Source: Bacteroidales bacterium (lineage in GTDB: Bacteria > Bacteroidota > Bacteroidia > Bacteroidales > Muribaculaceae). From it: a stretch of 64,000 bases of DNA. The translations under genes were made by a program, and so were the position numbers. Below, piece after piece: positions 9,129 to 18,996 of this stretch; position 1 is the stretch's first letter, and each line of letters opens with the position of its first letter. A model generated the notes under the pieces. That model worked only from the letters and a program-made list of their open reading frames with translations. It made no database searches and was not told where the DNA came from. The stretch covers positions 1 to 64,000 of the forward strand of contig JAAVFG010000054.1 of the NCBI GenBank assembly GCA_014800895.1, given 5' to 3'.

Positions 9129-9722
9129 CTATCCTTTCTTCTCCTCTTCCTGTTGTTTGAGCCATTCTCCGGCTACTTTCGCCAGCTCTTCATACCACTC
9201 CTTTCCAAATTTTTTCGTAAGTGGGTCTTTAAGGAATTGATACGCGCGCATATTCTTTTTTCTACCTAATATCCCGGCACATTTACATATCTTCCACTTA
9301 TGGAAATTTACTGCCGTAAACCCGGCATATTCTTTAAGTCGGACCGGATAGAGATAACATGATTCGGGTTTGAAGAATGGAATCTTCCCTTCTCTATGCG
9401 CTTTTTCCAAGGCACAGAGACAGAGTCCGCCGGGGGCATAGGTGGTGAATACGCAGTCCCTGCCGTCTACTATCGATGTGACAAGATCCCCCTCTTCATC
9501 ATAATAACCAGGTCCCTGCTCCTCTATGACTTTCTGCGCTGCGGGAGTAAGCATAGGATAGACTTCCGGAAGAAGCTCACATATTTTCTCATACTCCTCT
9601 TCTGTGAGCGGTGCCCCGGCATCTCCCTCTATACAGCATGCTCCTAAACAGCTGTCAAGATCACAATGAAAATATTTCTCTACGAGATCTAATGAAACTA
9701 ATTTATCATCTATCTGCAACAT
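9129..9722 (-). CDS. DUF3109 family protein
   Basis: The 197-residue cytoplasmic protein is rich in conserved Cys and resembles Bacteroidetes DUF3109: CDLDSCLGACCIEGDAGAP, then LTEEEYEKI, CVFTTYAPGGLCLCALEKA, ESCYLYPVR and WKICKCA. The Cys pattern suggests a metal or iron-sulfur site, like the related YkgJ/UPF0153 zinc- or iron-chelating families (inference). The lysine-rich tail ends EEEKKG. It follows the Plug gene by 43 nt, probably in the ung-Plug transcript. Confidence 0.8.
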   Translation of the reverse strand: MLQIDDKLVSLDLVEKYFHCDLDSCLGACCIEGDAGAPLTEEEYEKICELLPEVYPMLTPAAQKVIEEQGPGYYDEEGDLVTSIVDGRDCVFTTYAPGGLCLCALEKAHREGKIPFFKPESCYLYPVRLKEYAGFTAVNFHKWKICKCAGILGRKKNMRAYQFLKDPLTKKFGKEWYEELAKVAGEWLKQQEEEKKG

Positions 9723-9765
9723 ATTTTTTCTTTCTCTTGAATGTTTTTAATGATCGACACCGATT

Positions 9766-11055
9766 TCATCTTAATGTTATCGTGGCATACCCTATAAGAC
9801 TGTCGAATCTATCTCCGGGACGGTGGGAATATACGTAAACGTTATATTCATTATCCGTCTCATATTTATCTCCTTCTATTATTGATTCCGTGCTCTCCCC
9901 TGTTTTTTTCTCTCCTTCCTTTCTTTTTGCTACATATTGATAATTGTATGCACCCTGCTTGAGAGGAACGGTCAGCTCATATCCTCCCTTTTCTCCATTA
10001 TAATTTAAAAGGTTGCGGGTATCATACCTGTCATGTGTCACCTCTCCGTCAAGATAGATATTCATATCTTGCAGCTCGGGGGTATCAAGAAAAAAATGCA
10101 CTGTCACATAATCGGCACCGATACTTGAATCTGTGGCGTTGTATTCCTTTATAAGGTAACGCCCATGTTGTGTCCGGTCGTATTCATAATTTGAATCCAA
10201 TCGGGGAAAATCAGGCTTTACCCATATGTGATAATTACTTTCCCCATATTTCACGGAATCGACTCCCATTCCGGGAAATAGGACTGAGGTCATCTCAAAT
10301 CGACGGTATTCATTTGAGGCGGAGAAGATTAATTCCGGTAAATGCTCATAAATCAACTGCGCGCCGGAAATTCTCATAGGAGTTTGAAATTCTTTACTTG
10401 TTGACTCACGGTTGTTTTGTGTGACGATTACTTTCAGATCCTGATAAGGGTTTCCGACATCAAACCCCTCTGTGTTTATTTTCAATGATAATTGTTGCCA
10501 ACGGTCATTGACTCCTCTGTCAGTCCTTGTCGACACTTCTCCCGTCACTCCTACCTTTTCTTCCACAATACGGAAGCGTGCCTGAAGCAGAATCTCTTCC
10601 GGCGCATCCCGATCATATATCTGGACCAGATAATTACCTGAGACCGTCGGAGCGAAACCTTCTGACGGTATCTCCAAGCGGTAATTGACATAATGGATAA
10701 AGGTATTGGTGGAATATGCAAAGTCATCTATATCTACAGTGTTAAATCCTTGCAGATATTCCGATTCGATGAGCTTGGATGGCAGCCAATCCGAGTTGCA
10801 ATGGATAAGACGAGCTGATAGATAACGGTTATCTTCGGCTATCTCATCAAAACTTATTATTATCTTCTCATTACTTCCAAGACTTATTATGGGAGGAGAC
10901 ATAAAATCTCCCTCTTTCTCAATTTTCAGAGTGTGGAAGGATGGCTCAAAAATATCCGTATGAGTATTATCTTCCTGTATAGCGGATCCCTTTCCGCAAA
11001 AAGCGATAATTGCAATGAGTAGAATGATTTTACCATTTAATCGGTTGCAAGCCAT
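9766..11055 (-). CDS. Type IX secretion system Plug protein (DUF5103)
   Basis: The 429-residue protein has an N-terminal signal (IILLIAIIAFCGKGSAI) and a beta-rich body with the DUF5103 layout: an Ig-like N-domain (MSPPIISLGSNEKIIISFDE, SARLIHCNSDW), a middle domain, and a C-terminal part ending with QYVAKRK, YVYSHRPGDRFD and LIGYATI. DUF5103 includes the Plug subunit that closes the periplasmic side of the SprA translocon of T9SS (family knowledge). Its start overlaps the end of ung by 26 nt. Presence with a T9SS-tailed subtilase and a PorG-like protein supports an active T9SS. Other T9SS core genes are not in the window. Confidence 0.75.
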   Translation of the reverse strand: MACNRLNGKIILLIAIIAFCGKGSAIQEDNTHTDIFEPSFHTLKIEKEGDFMSPPIISLGSNEKIIISFDEIAEDNRYLSARLIHCNSDWLPSKLIESEYLQGFNTVDIDDFAYSTNTFIHYVNYRLEIPSEGFAPTVSGNYLVQIYDRDAPEEILLQARFRIVEEKVGVTGEVSTRTDRGVNDRWQQLSLKINTEGFDVGNPYQDLKVIVTQNNRESTSKEFQTPMRISGAQLIYEHLPELIFSASNEYRRFEMTSVLFPGMGVDSVKYGESNYHIWVKPDFPRLDSNYEYDRTQHGRYLIKEYNATDSSIGADYVTVHFFLDTPELQDMNIYLDGEVTHDRYDTRNLLNYNGEKGGYELTVPLKQGAYNYQYVAKRKEGEKKTGESTESIIEGDKYETDNEYNVYVYSHRPGDRFDSLIGYATITLR

Positions 11056-11698
11056 GTTCTGTCAAATATTGGTTTGTCTTGGAGAAATGATGATTACCGA
11101 AAAATCCTCTGCTTGCCGATAGCGGCGAAGGATGCACTGATTGAAGCACAAGATGTCTGTTTCTATCGATCATCGCTCCTCTCTTTATAGCATCCGACCC
11201 CCACAAAAGAAACACTATATTCTCTCTCTTTTCATTCAATGCCCGGATGGCGGCATCAGTGAACGTCTCCCATCCAATTCCGGAATGAGATTTTGGTTGA
11301 TGTTCTCTTACCGTCAAAGAGGAGTTAAGAAGTAGGACCCCTTGCTTAGCCCATCTTGTCAAATCGCCTGATGAAGGGATAGGAGCTCCGGTATCCTGAT
11401 TAATCTCCTTGAAGATATTTCGTAATGACGGGGGAATGGCTACTCCATCATTCACGGAAAATGAAAGACCATTCGCCTGTCCGGGTCCATGATATGGGTC
11501 TTGCCCGATTATAACGACTTTGACATCATTAAAAGGACATTGATCGAAAGCAGCGAAAATCTTAGACGCGGGGGGATAAACGTTCAGAGCAGAATTCGAA
11601 TATTCTGCTCTGACAATTTCTGTAAGCCGTTGGAAATATTCCTTTGCAAATTCATCCTGCAAAGCATCTTTCCATCCATCTTCTATTTTAACATTCAT
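11030..11698 (-). CDS. ung: Uracil-DNA glycosylase
   Basis: Family 1 UDG removes uracil from DNA to start base-excision repair. The 222-residue protein carries the water-activating loop GQDPYHGPGQANGLSFSV and the leucine-loop motif HPSPLSASRGF, both diagnostic. LLNSSLTVREHQPKSH is the conserved central segment. Length matches the family (220-230). It begins 11 nt after the tRNA-Arg 3' end and overlaps the Plug gene. Confidence 0.96.
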   Translation of the reverse strand: MNVKIEDGWKDALQDEFAKEYFQRLTEIVRAEYSNSALNVYPPASKIFAAFDQCPFNDVKVVIIGQDPYHGPGQANGLSFSVNDGVAIPPSLRNIFKEINQDTGAPIPSSGDLTRWAKQGVLLLNSSLTVREHQPKSHSGIGWETFTDAAIRALNEKRENIVFLLWGSDAIKRGAMIDRNRHLVLQSVHPSPLSASRGFFGNHHFSKTNQYLTEHGLQPIKW

Positions 11699-11709
11699 AA
11701 AGTTGGAAA

Positions 11710-11784
11710 TGGTATCTCCATAGGGAGTCGAACCCTAATCGTCGGAACCGGAATCCGATATTCTATCCATTGAACTATGGAGAC
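11710..11784 (-). tRNA. tRNA-Arg, anticodon CCG
   Basis: On the minus strand the 75-nt sequence folds as a cloverleaf: acceptor GTCTCCA/TGGAGAT (first pair G-U), D stem GTTC/GAAT, anticodon stem TCGGA/TCCGA around loop TTCCGGT, T stem TAGGG/CCCTA around TTCGACT, discriminator A and an encoded CCA. Loop positions 34-36 are CCG (plus-strand 11749-11751), reading CGG arginine codons. It sits 5 nt after the hairpin that ends the ribosomal superoperon and 11 nt before ung. Confidence 0.95.
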
Positions 11785-11789
11785 AAATA

Positions 11790-11819
11790 AGCCGATGACC
11801 GGATTTGCGGTCACCGGCT
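11790..11819 (-). terminator. Strong hairpin after rplQ
   Basis: AGCCGGTGACCG and CGGTCATCGGCT (minus-strand reading) pair with one mismatch over 12 bp, followed by TTATTTG. It is the likely end of the ribosomal superoperon. The T-tract is weak, so read-through into the tRNA is possible. Confidence 0.7.
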
Positions 11820-11846
11820 TTATCATGTTTGCATTAAATAGCAATC

Positions 11847-12344
11847 TTACTCAGCGGCAGGAGCTTCAGCCTCTGCAGCAGGAGCGTCTGCAGCAGGAGC
11901 AGCCTCAACGGCAGGAGCCGCCTTCTTTGAGCGTGAACGACGAGTAGATTTACCCTTCTTCTCGTTCTTAGCCTCGAGCATGTTTTCATTGAAGTCAACA
12001 AACTCGATCATCGCCATCTCTGCGTTATCACCAAGACGGTTGCCGGTCTTGAGGATACGGAGGTAACCACCGGGACGGTCAGCGACCTTCACTGCAATAG
12101 CACCGAAGAGCTCCTTAACGGCTTCCTTATTCTGGAGATAGCTGAAAACGAGACGACGGTTGGCCATATCGTCTTTCTTTGATCTTGTGATCAGGGGCTC
12201 TGCATACATACGGAGAGCCTTGGCCTTAGCCACAGTCGTGAAGATGCGCTTGTGCATTATCAGAGCAATGGCAAGGTTCTTCAAGAGAGCCTCGCGATGC
12301 CCCTTCTTGCGGCTGAGGTGGTTGAATTTCTTATTATGTCTCAT
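11847..12344 (-). CDS. rplQ: 50S ribosomal protein L17 with Ala-rich tail
   Basis: bL17 contacts 23S rRNA near the peptide exit region. The N-terminus [20 protein letters not shown] is diagnostic. The protein is 165 residues, about 40 longer than E. coli L17, because of a low-complexity tail of Lys/Arg then Ala-Pro-Glu repeats (residues ~128-165). Such tails are common in Bacteroidetes. It is the last gene of the superoperon, 8 nt after rpoA. Confidence 0.97.
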   Translation of the reverse strand: MRHNKKFNHLSRKKGHREALLKNLAIALIMHKRIFTTVAKAKALRMYAEPLITRSKKDDMANRRLVFSYLQNKEAVKELFGAIAVKVADRPGGYLRILKTGNRLGDNAEMAMIEFVDFNENMLEAKNEKKGKSTRRSRSKKAAPAVEAAPAADAPAAEAEAPAAE

Positions 12345-12352
12345 CTTGTGAT

Positions 12353-13351
12353 TTAGTCTTTATCTAATTTGTATTTTGAAATATCCATTCCAAAGGAAAG
12401 GTGTAACTTCTCAAGGAGCTCATCAAGCTCGCTGAGCGACTTCTTACCGAAGTTGCGGAATTTTAACAAGTCATTCTTGTTAAATACCACGAGTTCGCCA
12501 AGAGTCTCAACCTCTGCGCTCTTGAGACAGTTGAGGGCACGGACTGAAAGATCCATATCCACAAGCTTGCTCTTGAGGAGCTGGCGCATGTGAAGCACTT
12601 CCTCGTCAAATTCTTCAGGTGTATCCTCCTGAGGAGTCTCGAGAGAAATCTTCTCATCGCTGAACATCATGAAATGCTGAATCAGAATCTTTGAAGCCTC
12701 CTTGAGAGCCTCCTTGGGATGAATAGAACCGTCAGTAGTGACTTCCATCACAAGTTTCTCGTAGTCGGTCTTCTGCTCCACACGATAGTTTTCAACAGAA
12801 TACTTCACATTTTTGATCGGAGTATAGATGGAGTCGATGGCAATCTCATCTACCGGACCTCCGGCGATAAGCTCACGGTTCTCATCGGCAGGCACCCATC
12901 CGCGACCTTTATTAATGTTGAATTCCATTGTAAAACTTGCCGAGGGATCGAGATGGCAAATCACCAGCTCAGGGTTAAGCACCTCGAATCCGGACAGCAC
13001 CTTACCCAAGTCGCCGGCGGTGAACACATCTGTCCCCGACACTGTGACCACTCCCTTTTCAGTTTCGTGATCCTCAGTCAGCTGCTTGAATCTTACCTGT
13101 TTGAGATTCAGAATGATGTTGGTCACATCTTCCTTAACCCCCGGGATAGTATCCAGCTCATGTGCTACACCGTCTATACGGATCGACATGATAGCATAGC
13201 CACCAAGCGACGACAAAAGAATGCGACGCAAAGCATTGCCTATGGTCTGTCCATATCCGGGCTCGAGGGGTCTGAATTCAAACTTACCGAACTTATTGTC
13301 GGCCTCAAGCATAATGACCTTGTCAGGTTTTTGAAATGCTAAAATTGGCAT
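12353..13351 (-). CDS. rpoA: RNA polymerase alpha subunit
   Basis: Alpha nucleates RNA polymerase assembly and contacts upstream DNA and activators. The 332-residue protein has the N-terminal dimerisation domain ([20 protein letters not shown]) and a C-terminal domain ([16 protein letters not shown], then [13 protein letters not shown]). Genes rpsD upstream and rplQ downstream are in the usual alpha-operon order. Confidence 0.98.
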   Translation of the reverse strand: MPILAFQKPDKVIMLEADNKFGKFEFRPLEPGYGQTIGNALRRILLSSLGGYAIMSIRIDGVAHELDTIPGVKEDVTNIILNLKQVRFKQLTEDHETEKGVVTVSGTDVFTAGDLGKVLSGFEVLNPELVICHLDPSASFTMEFNINKGRGWVPADENRELIAGGPVDEIAIDSIYTPIKNVKYSVENYRVEQKTDYEKLVMEVTTDGSIHPKEALKEASKILIQHFMMFSDEKISLETPQEDTPEEFDEEVLHMRQLLKSKLVDMDLSVRALNCLKSAEVETLGELVVFNKNDLLKFRNFGKKSLSELDELLEKLHLSFGMDISKYKLDKD

Positions 13352-13368
13352 GGGTATATTACATTTTA

Positions 13369-13974
13369 TTATTTAGAATACAACTCGACGATCAGCTGCT
13401 CCTTGATTGTCTCAGGAATATCAGCTCGCTGGGGAAGATGGAGGAATTTACCACCCTTCACGCTCTCATCCCATTCAATCCAGGGATATTTGCTATGATT
13501 GAACCCTGCGAGACAGTCAGCGATAACCTCGAGAGACTTTGATTTCTCTCTTACTGCTACAACATCTCCGGGCTTTACGCGGTATGAAGGGATGTTGACT
13601 ACAGCACCATTGACTGTGATATGCTTGTGGAGCACTATCTGACGAGCTGCGGGACGTGTGGGAGCAAGTCCCAAACGATAAACCACATTATCGAGACGAC
13701 TTTCGAGAAGCTGAAGAAGCACCTCACCGGTAATACCCTTTGTGCGGGCCGCCTTCTCGAAAAGATTGCGGAACTGACGTTCCAATACTCCGTATGTATA
13801 TTTTGCTTTCTGCTTCTCGCGCAACTGCAGACCATACTCTGAGGTCTTTCTCCTGCGGTTGGCGCCATGCTGTCCCGGCGGATAATTCTTTTTAGCCAGA
13901 ACTTTGTCATCGCCGTAAATCGCTTCACCGAATTTACGTGCAATCTTTGATTTAGGACCTGTGTATCTTGCCAT
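13369..13974 (-). CDS. rpsD: 30S ribosomal protein S4
   Basis: uS4 binds 16S rRNA early in 30S assembly. At 201 residues it shows [20 protein letters not shown] and the S4 RNA-binding domain ([20 protein letters not shown], then HITVNG). It is followed by rpoA after 17 nt and preceded by a 126-nt gap after rpsK. In other bacteria S4 represses its own operon. See the finding on this gap. Confidence 0.98.
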   Translation of the reverse strand: MARYTGPKSKIARKFGEAIYGDDKVLAKKNYPPGQHGANRRRKTSEYGLQLREKQKAKYTYGVLERQFRNLFEKAARTKGITGEVLLQLLESRLDNVVYRLGLAPTRPAARQIVLHKHITVNGAVVNIPSYRVKPGDVVAVREKSKSLEVIADCLAGFNHSKYPWIEWDESVKGGKFLHLPQRADIPETIKEQLIVELYSK

Positions 13975-14100
13975 TGTCTTTTTTCCTATTTTTAGCCCAT
14001 GAGCCTGTCCCTTAGCGCAGCCGCGACTGTCGAGAGAAAGTGAAGTGACAGTCTATTCGCATTCAGGACCAAGGCTTAGCGGACTTATTCTAAATTTCTA

Positions 14101-14490
14101 TCAGACTCTTCTTCTTTTGGGAGGACGACATCCGTTGTGGGGAAGCGGAGTTACGTCTACGATCTCTGTAACCTCGATACCTGCACCATGCACTGTGCGG
14201 ATAGCTGACTCACGTCCGTTACCGGGACCCTTGACGTATGCCTTAACTTTACGAAGTCCAAGATCGTATGCGACCTTTGCACAGTCCTGAGCTGCCATCT
14301 GAGCAGCGTAAGGAGTGTTCTTCTTGGAGCCTCTAAAGCCCATCTTGCCCGCTGATGACCAGGAGATAACCTGACCCTCGCTGTTGGCGAGACACACGAT
14401 GATGTTGTTAAAAGAGCTATGCACATGGAGCTGACCGCTTGCGTCAACTTTGACATTCCTCTTCTTAGCTGCGACTGTCTTTTTTGCCAT
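14101..14490 (-). CDS. rpsK: 30S ribosomal protein S11
   Basis: uS11 lies on the 30S platform next to the mRNA exit. The 129-residue sequence contains [18 protein letters not shown] and ends in the conserved [10 protein letters not shown]. It follows rpsM by 12 nt. Confidence 0.98.
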   Translation of the reverse strand: MAKKTVAAKKRNVKVDASGQLHVHSSFNNIIVCLANSEGQVISWSSAGKMGFRGSKKNTPYAAQMAAQDCAKVAYDLGLRKVKAYVKGPGNGRESAIRTVHGAGIEVTEIVDVTPLPHNGCRPPKRRRV

Positions 14491-14502
14491 ACTTTTATGT
14501 TA

Positions 14503-14883
14503 TTATTTTGTAGCTTTCTTCTTATTTGCAACGGTCTTTTTGCGACCCTTACGTGTACGAGCATTGTTCTTTGTGCTCTGTCCGCGAAGCGGAAGACCAA
14601 GACGGTGACGGATGCCACGGTAGCAACCGATATCCATCAGACGCTTGATGTTGAGCTGAATCTCTGAACGAAGATCTCCCTCTACCTTATACTCACGCTG
14701 GATCACTTCACGGACCGCTGCTGCCTGATCATCTGTCCAATCCTGAACCTTGATGTCACGATCTACTCCCGCCTTGGAGAGAATTGTGTTGGCTGCACTG
14801 CGGCCAATACCGAATATATAAGTCAAGGCGATCTCACCTCTTTTGTTCTGCGGCAAATCTACGCCGACAATTCTTACTGCCAT
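14503..14883 (-). CDS. rpsM: 30S ribosomal protein S13
   Basis: uS13 in the 30S head contacts the 50S subunit and P-site tRNA. The 126 residues begin [20 protein letters not shown] and include the helix-two-turn-helix ([18 protein letters not shown]) and the [14 protein letters not shown] region. A basic C-terminal tail follows. Confidence 0.98.
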   Translation of the reverse strand: MAVRIVGVDLPQNKRGEIALTYIFGIGRSAANTILSKAGVDRDIKVQDWTDDQAAAVREVIQREYKVEGDLRSEIQLNIKRLMDIGCYRGIRHRLGLPLRGQSTKNNARTRKGRKKTVANKKKATK

Positions 14884-14920
14884 TTTGTATCTTACAATTT
14901 TATGTGCAAAGGTAATAAAA

Positions 14921-15037
14921 TTATCCCTGACGCTGTTTGAGTTTCGGATTCTTTTTGTTGATTACATACAGTCTCCCTTTTCTGCGTACGATCTTGCTGT
15001 CGGGAGTGCGCTTCTTGATTGATGCTCTTACTTTCAT
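14921..15037 (-). CDS. rpmJ: 50S ribosomal protein L36, zinc-free type
   Basis: This short gene encodes 38 residues beginning [12 protein letters not shown] and ending KLKQRQG, diagnostic of bL36. The four zinc ligands of the classical form (Cys11, Cys14, Cys27, His33 in E. coli) are Thr, Ser, Asn and Leu here, so it is a C-minus form that needs no zinc. It lies between infA (11 nt upstream) and rpsM (37 nt downstream). Confidence 0.96.
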   Translation of the reverse strand: MKVRASIKKRTPDSKIVRRKGRLYVINKKNPKLKQRQG

Positions 15038-15048
15038 ATCTTGTTTCT

Positions 15049-15267
15049 TTATTTATATCGGAATGATATTCTTCCCTTGCTCAAGTCGTAGGGAGACATC
15101 TCTACCCTCACTTTGTCTCCGGGAAGAATCTTTATATAATGCATTCTCATCTTGCCGGAGATATGGGCTGTGATTTCATGCCCGTTCTCAAGCTCGACTT
15201 TGAACATTGCGTTGGACAATGCCTCAAGAATAACGCCGTCTATTTCTATTGCAGCTTGTTTTGCCAT
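15049..15267 (-). CDS. infA: Translation initiation factor IF-1
   Basis: IF-1 occupies the A site during initiation. The 72-residue OB-fold protein starts [20 protein letters not shown] and contains the conserved [20 protein letters not shown] and [18 protein letters not shown]. It sits 23 nt after map, in the usual Bacteroidetes map-infA-rpmJ order. Confidence 0.98.
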   Translation of the reverse strand: MAKQAAIEIDGVILEALSNAMFKVELENGHEITAHISGKMRMHYIKILPGDKVRVEMSPYDLSKGRISFRYK

Positions 15268-15290
15268 ATAAACCTTATATGTTAAGCAAT

Positions 15291-16079
15291 TTACTTTAAT
15301 CCTTTTTCTTTGAGAGCAGCCTCGATATAGTCGAAGGTCGTAAGAATCTCGGGCTCCTCACCATTTATAACAATCGTGTGCTCATAATGTGCGGACGGTT
15401 TGCCATCTCTCGTTCGGCATGTCCACCCATCCTCCTGGCTGATCTTGATGTTCTTGCTGCCAAGATTAATCATCGGCTCGATTGCAATACACATGCCATT
15501 CTTCAGAACAGGTCCGATACCACGACGTCCGTAATTAGGAACTTCGGGATCCTCATGCATGCTCTTGCCGATACCATGACCACACATCTCTCTCACAACA
15601 CTGTAACCATGGCGCTCGCAGTAGGTCTGCACTGCATTGGAGATGTCTCCGATGCGCTTGCCCTCCTTTGCCGCTTCAATACCCTTGTAAAGAGATTCCT
15701 TTGTCACCTTCATCAGATTCAACGTCTTTTCATCAACGTCCCCTACCGCGAAAGTATAACAGCTGTCGCCGTTGAAGCCGTTGATTTCCACAACGCAATC
15801 CGTGCCGATGATATCGCCCTCACGCAAAGCGTAATCCGAGGGGAAACCATGTACTACGGTGTCATTAACCTCAATACATAAAGTACCGGGAAAACCATGA
15901 TAACCTAAGCATGAGGGCTTACCCCCGTTATCGAGGATAAACTCTCTTGCTATAGTGTCAAGACGAAAAGTAGTTACTCCTGGTTCGATCCATTTTGCTA
16001 CTTCTCCGAGCGTACGGCTTACGAGATCGCAAGCTATGCGCATCTTCTCAATATCTTCCGCTGTCTTGATATAGATCAT
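15291..16079 (-). CDS. map: Methionine aminopeptidase type I
   Basis: MetAP removes the initiator methionine from new proteins. The 262-residue M24 fold shows the expected metal ligands: two Asp in [17 protein letters not shown], His in [12 protein letters not shown], Glu in [10 protein letters not shown] and Glu in SQEDGWT. There is no N-terminal zinc finger, as in most bacterial enzymes. It lies 25 nt after secY; adk, often placed between them in other phyla, is absent. Confidence 0.97.
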   Translation of the reverse strand: MIYIKTAEDIEKMRIACDLVSRTLGEVAKWIEPGVTTFRLDTIAREFILDNGGKPSCLGYHGFPGTLCIEVNDTVVHGFPSDYALREGDIIGTDCVVEINGFNGDSCYTFAVGDVDEKTLNLMKVTKESLYKGIEAAKEGKRIGDISNAVQTYCERHGYSVVREMCGHGIGKSMHEDPEVPNYGRRGIGPVLKNGMCIAIEPMINLGSKNIKISQEDGWTCRTRDGKPSAHYEHTIVINGEEPEILTTFDYIEAALKEKGLK

Positions 16080-16104
16080 TTTATTGCTAACGAATTACAA
16101 TATC

Positions 16105-17442
16105 TTAGAAAGCGCTACTTCCTGTGGTGCGACCTTTGATTCGTCCATCCTTCATCAAGCCGTCATAGTGACGCATGAGAAGATGACCCTCGATAATGCG
16201 AAGCGTATCCAGCACCACTCCTACAAGAATCAACAATGATGTGCCTCCGAAGAAAGAAGCAAAGTTTCTGTTGAGTCCGCAAATATGAGCGATAGAGGGA
16301 AGGATCGCAACAATGCCGAGGAAGATTGAACCCGGAAGGGTGATTCTCGACATAATTGAATCAAGATAATCTACTGTAGGTTTACCGGGCTTAATACCGG
16401 GAATGAATCCGTTATTACGTTTCATATCCTCAGCCATCTGTGCGGGACGCACGGTGATCGCAGTATAGAAATATGTAAATGCTACGATAAGGATGAAATA
16501 TATGAAATTATACCAGAAACCGTACATATCGGTCATCGCACCAAAGAAACCGGTCCTATCGGTTGTGAATCCGACCAAAGTGACAGGGATCAACATAATG
16601 GCCTGGGCGAAGATAATAGGCATCACACCGGCTGCATTCACCTTCAAGGGAATGTACTGGCGAGCGCCACCATACTGCTTGTTGCCAACCACTCTCTTTG
16701 CATACTGCACGGGCACCTTGCGTGTACCCTGAACGAGAAGCACCGCCCCTGCGATTACTGCAAGAAGAATGATAATCTCTACAAGGAAGAGAACGAGACC
16801 ACCACCGGCTGAATTCATCAGACGTCCTGTGAACTCCTGAATGAATGCCTCAGGAAGACGCGCGATGATACCGATAAGGATGATGAATGAGATACCATTA
16901 CCTACACCCTTCTGATCGATTCTCTCACCCAGCCACATAATGAACATGGAACCGGCTGCAAGCACTATGGTCATGTATGCCACAGTCCAAAAACCCATCT
17001 CTACATGTACACCGGCTGCACGCACCTGATACTGAAGATTCATCAGATAGGCAGGACCCTGAAGCACAAGGATAAGAACAGTCAGATAACGGGTGTACTG
17101 ATTGAGTTTCATTCTCCCGCTCTCACCTTCACGCTGCATCTTCTGGAATGCCGGCAATACCATACCAAGTAGCTGTATCACGATTGATGCAGTAATATAA
17201 GGCATGATACCGAGGGCAAAGATAGAAGCCTGAGAGAACGCACCTCCCGAGAACATATCGAGAAGTTGCATCAGACCATCCTGTGTGAATGTCTTAAGTG
17301 CATTGAGGTCGTCAGGATTGATACCCGGCAATACCACGTAGCACCCGAAGCGATAGATTATCACAAGAAGAAGAGTGATACCGATCCTTTTGCGAAGATC
17401 TTCAACGCTCCAGATATTTTTGATTGTTTTTGTAAATCCCAT
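16105..17442 (-). CDS. secY: Protein translocase subunit SecY
   Basis: SecY is the channel of the Sec translocon. The 445-residue protein has about ten membrane segments and the conserved phrases GINPDDL, GMVLPAFQKMQREGESG, IDQKGVGNGIS and RPAQMAEDMKRNNGFIPGI. The C-terminus GRTTGSSAF is short. It follows rplO by 11 nt, as in the spc operons of most bacteria. Confidence 0.98.
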   Translation of the reverse strand: MGFTKTIKNIWSVEDLRKRIGITLLLVIIYRFGCYVVLPGINPDDLNALKTFTQDGLMQLLDMFSGGAFSQASIFALGIMPYITASIVIQLLGMVLPAFQKMQREGESGRMKLNQYTRYLTVLILVLQGPAYLMNLQYQVRAAGVHVEMGFWTVAYMTIVLAAGSMFIMWLGERIDQKGVGNGISFIILIGIIARLPEAFIQEFTGRLMNSAGGGLVLFLVEIIILLAVIAGAVLLVQGTRKVPVQYAKRVVGNKQYGGARQYIPLKVNAAGVMPIIFAQAIMLIPVTLVGFTTDRTGFFGAMTDMYGFWYNFIYFILIVAFTYFYTAITVRPAQMAEDMKRNNGFIPGIKPGKPTVDYLDSIMSRITLPGSIFLGIVAILPSIAHICGLNRNFASFFGGTSLLILVGVVLDTLRIIEGHLLMRHYDGLMKDGRIKGRTTGSSAF

Positions 17443-17453
17443 TGTCAGTTATT

Positions 17454-17900
17454 TTATTTTTTGGTTACGGTGCCACCTGCTGCCACAATGGCCTCCTCTG
17501 CCTTCTTTGAGAAAGCGTTAGCCTCTACCTCAAGCTTGTGAGTAAGAGCGCCGTTACCGAGGATCTTAACAAGTGCATTCTTCGAAACCAATCCGGCTTC
17601 GCGAAGATCAGCTACCGTAATCTTTGCAAGGTTCTGTGCTGCTGCAAGAGCCTCAAGCGCATCAAGATTGATCGCCTTATAGTCAACACGGTTGATGTTC
17701 TTGAAACCGAACTTAGGCACACGACGCTGCAAAGGCATCTGACCTCCTTCAAAACCTACCTTGTGGCTATATCCGGAACGAGACTTTGCTCCCTTGTGAC
17801 CACGAGTAGATGTACCACCGTATCCTGAACCGGGACCACGACCTACACGCTTGTTACCCTTGTTGCTGCCGGGTGCCGGCTGTAAATTATGTAATTCCAT
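17454..17900 (-). CDS. rplO: 50S ribosomal protein L15
   Basis: uL15 is a late-assembly 50S protein with a glycine- and basic-rich N-terminus ([20 protein letters not shown]). The chosen start [12 protein letters not shown] gives 148 residues, the family's usual size and N-terminus. An upstream in-frame ATG at 17945 would lie inside rpmD. Confidence 0.96.
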   Translation of the reverse strand: MELHNLQPAPGSNKGNKRVGRGPGSGYGGTSTRGHKGAKSRSGYSHKVGFEGGQMPLQRRVPKFGFKNINRVDYKAINLDALEALAAAQNLAKITVADLREAGLVSKNALVKILGNGALTHKLEVEANAFSKKAEEAIVAAGGTVTKK

Positions 17901-17922
17901 TTCTTGTTTCGCTTTTAATCGT

Positions 17923-18102
17923 TTAAAGTTTCTCCACTTTAACAAGGTGATGAACTTTCTTCACCATACCCATGATTGAAGGAGTATCCTCCTTAATCAC
18001 TGAATGCTGCATCTTGCGAAGACCAAGTGCATCGAGAGTCTCTTTCTGCACTTTAGGGCAGTTGATACGGCTCTTTATCTGAGTTACTTTAATCTGTGCC
18101 AT
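17923..18102 (-). CDS. rpmD: 50S ribosomal protein L30
   Basis: The small gene encodes 59 residues starting [13 protein letters not shown] and including [13 protein letters not shown], diagnostic of uL30. The order rpsE-rpmD-rplO is standard for the spc operon. It begins 8 nt after rpsE. Confidence 0.96.
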   Translation of the reverse strand: MAQIKVTQIKSRINCPKVQKETLDALGLRKMQHSVIKEDTPSIMGMVKKVHHLVKVEKL

Positions 18103-18110
18103 TTCTTCGA

Positions 18111-18632
18111 TTATTTACCGTTGAACACTTTTTCAACCGAGATGCCACGGTTCTGTGCCACCTGTGCGGGGCTGCGGAGCTCGCTGAGAGCCTCTATTGT
18201 GGCTTTAACAAGGTTGTGAGGGTTTGAAGAGCCTTTTGACTTGGCGAGTACGTCGGTAATACCTACGCTCTCGAGCACTGCACGCATCGCACCACCGGCT
18301 TTTACTCCGGTACCGTGGCTTGCAGGCTTGAGGAAGATACGGCTACCGCCGAACTTAGCCTCTACCTCGTGAGGAATTGTACCTTTGTGAACAGGTACCT
18401 TGATAAGATTCTTCTTAGCAGTCTCAACGCCCTTGGCGATAGCTGCTGTTACCTCGTTGGCTTTACCGAGACCCCAGCCGATTACGCCGTCCTCGTTACC
18501 AACTACTACAATCGCTGCGAAACTGAAAGCGCGACCACCCTTTGTAACCTTAGTTACACGGTTGATGGCTACAAGGCGATCTTTCAATTCCAAATCATTA
18601 GTTGACTTAACTCTGTTAACTTTCTTTGCCAT
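18111..18632 (-). CDS. rpsE: 30S ribosomal protein S5
   Basis: uS5 is at the mRNA entry site and influences decoding accuracy. The 173-residue protein has the dsRNA-binding-like N domain ([19 protein letters not shown]) and the C domain ([20 protein letters not shown]). It follows rplR by 6 nt. Confidence 0.98.
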   Translation of the reverse strand: MAKKVNRVKSTNDLELKDRLVAINRVTKVTKGGRAFSFAAIVVVGNEDGVIGWGLGKANEVTAAIAKGVETAKKNLIKVPVHKGTIPHEVEAKFGGSRIFLKPASHGTGVKAGGAMRAVLESVGITDVLAKSKGSSNPHNLVKATIEALSELRSPAQVAQNRGISVEKVFNGK

Positions 18633-18638
18633 AACAAC

Positions 18639-18980
18639 TTAAAATTTAAGACCTGCCTGACGTGCGCCGTCTGCCAGTGATTTTACTCTACCGTGGAAAA
18701 GATAACCGTTTCGGTCGAAAACTACCTCTACGATACCTTTCTCCTGAGCCTTCTTCGCGATAGCCTCGCCTACCTTTGCTGCAACCTCTGTCTTTGTGCC
18801 TCCCTCGAGACCTTTGGAAGAAGCAGATGCAAGTGTAGTGCCTGCGAGATCGTCGATAATCTGTACATAGATCCCCTTGTTGCTGCGGAATACGCTCATA
18901 CGGGGACGAGCGGCAGTACCGGAGATTTTACCGCGGATGCGGGTTTTGATTTTATTTCTTCTTGCTATCTTGGATACCAT
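18639..18980 (-). CDS. rplR: 50S ribosomal protein L18
   Basis: uL18 binds 5S rRNA in the central protuberance. The 113 residues include [35 protein letters not shown] and [19 protein letters not shown]. It lies 16 nt after rplF. Confidence 0.97.
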   Translation of the reverse strand: MVSKIARRNKIKTRIRGKISGTAARPRMSVFRSNKGIYVQIIDDLAGTTLASASSKGLEGGTKTEVAAKVGEAIAKKAQEKGIVEVVFDRNGYLFHGRVKSLADGARQAGLKF

Positions 18981-18996
18981 TGTTTTCCTAATTTAA

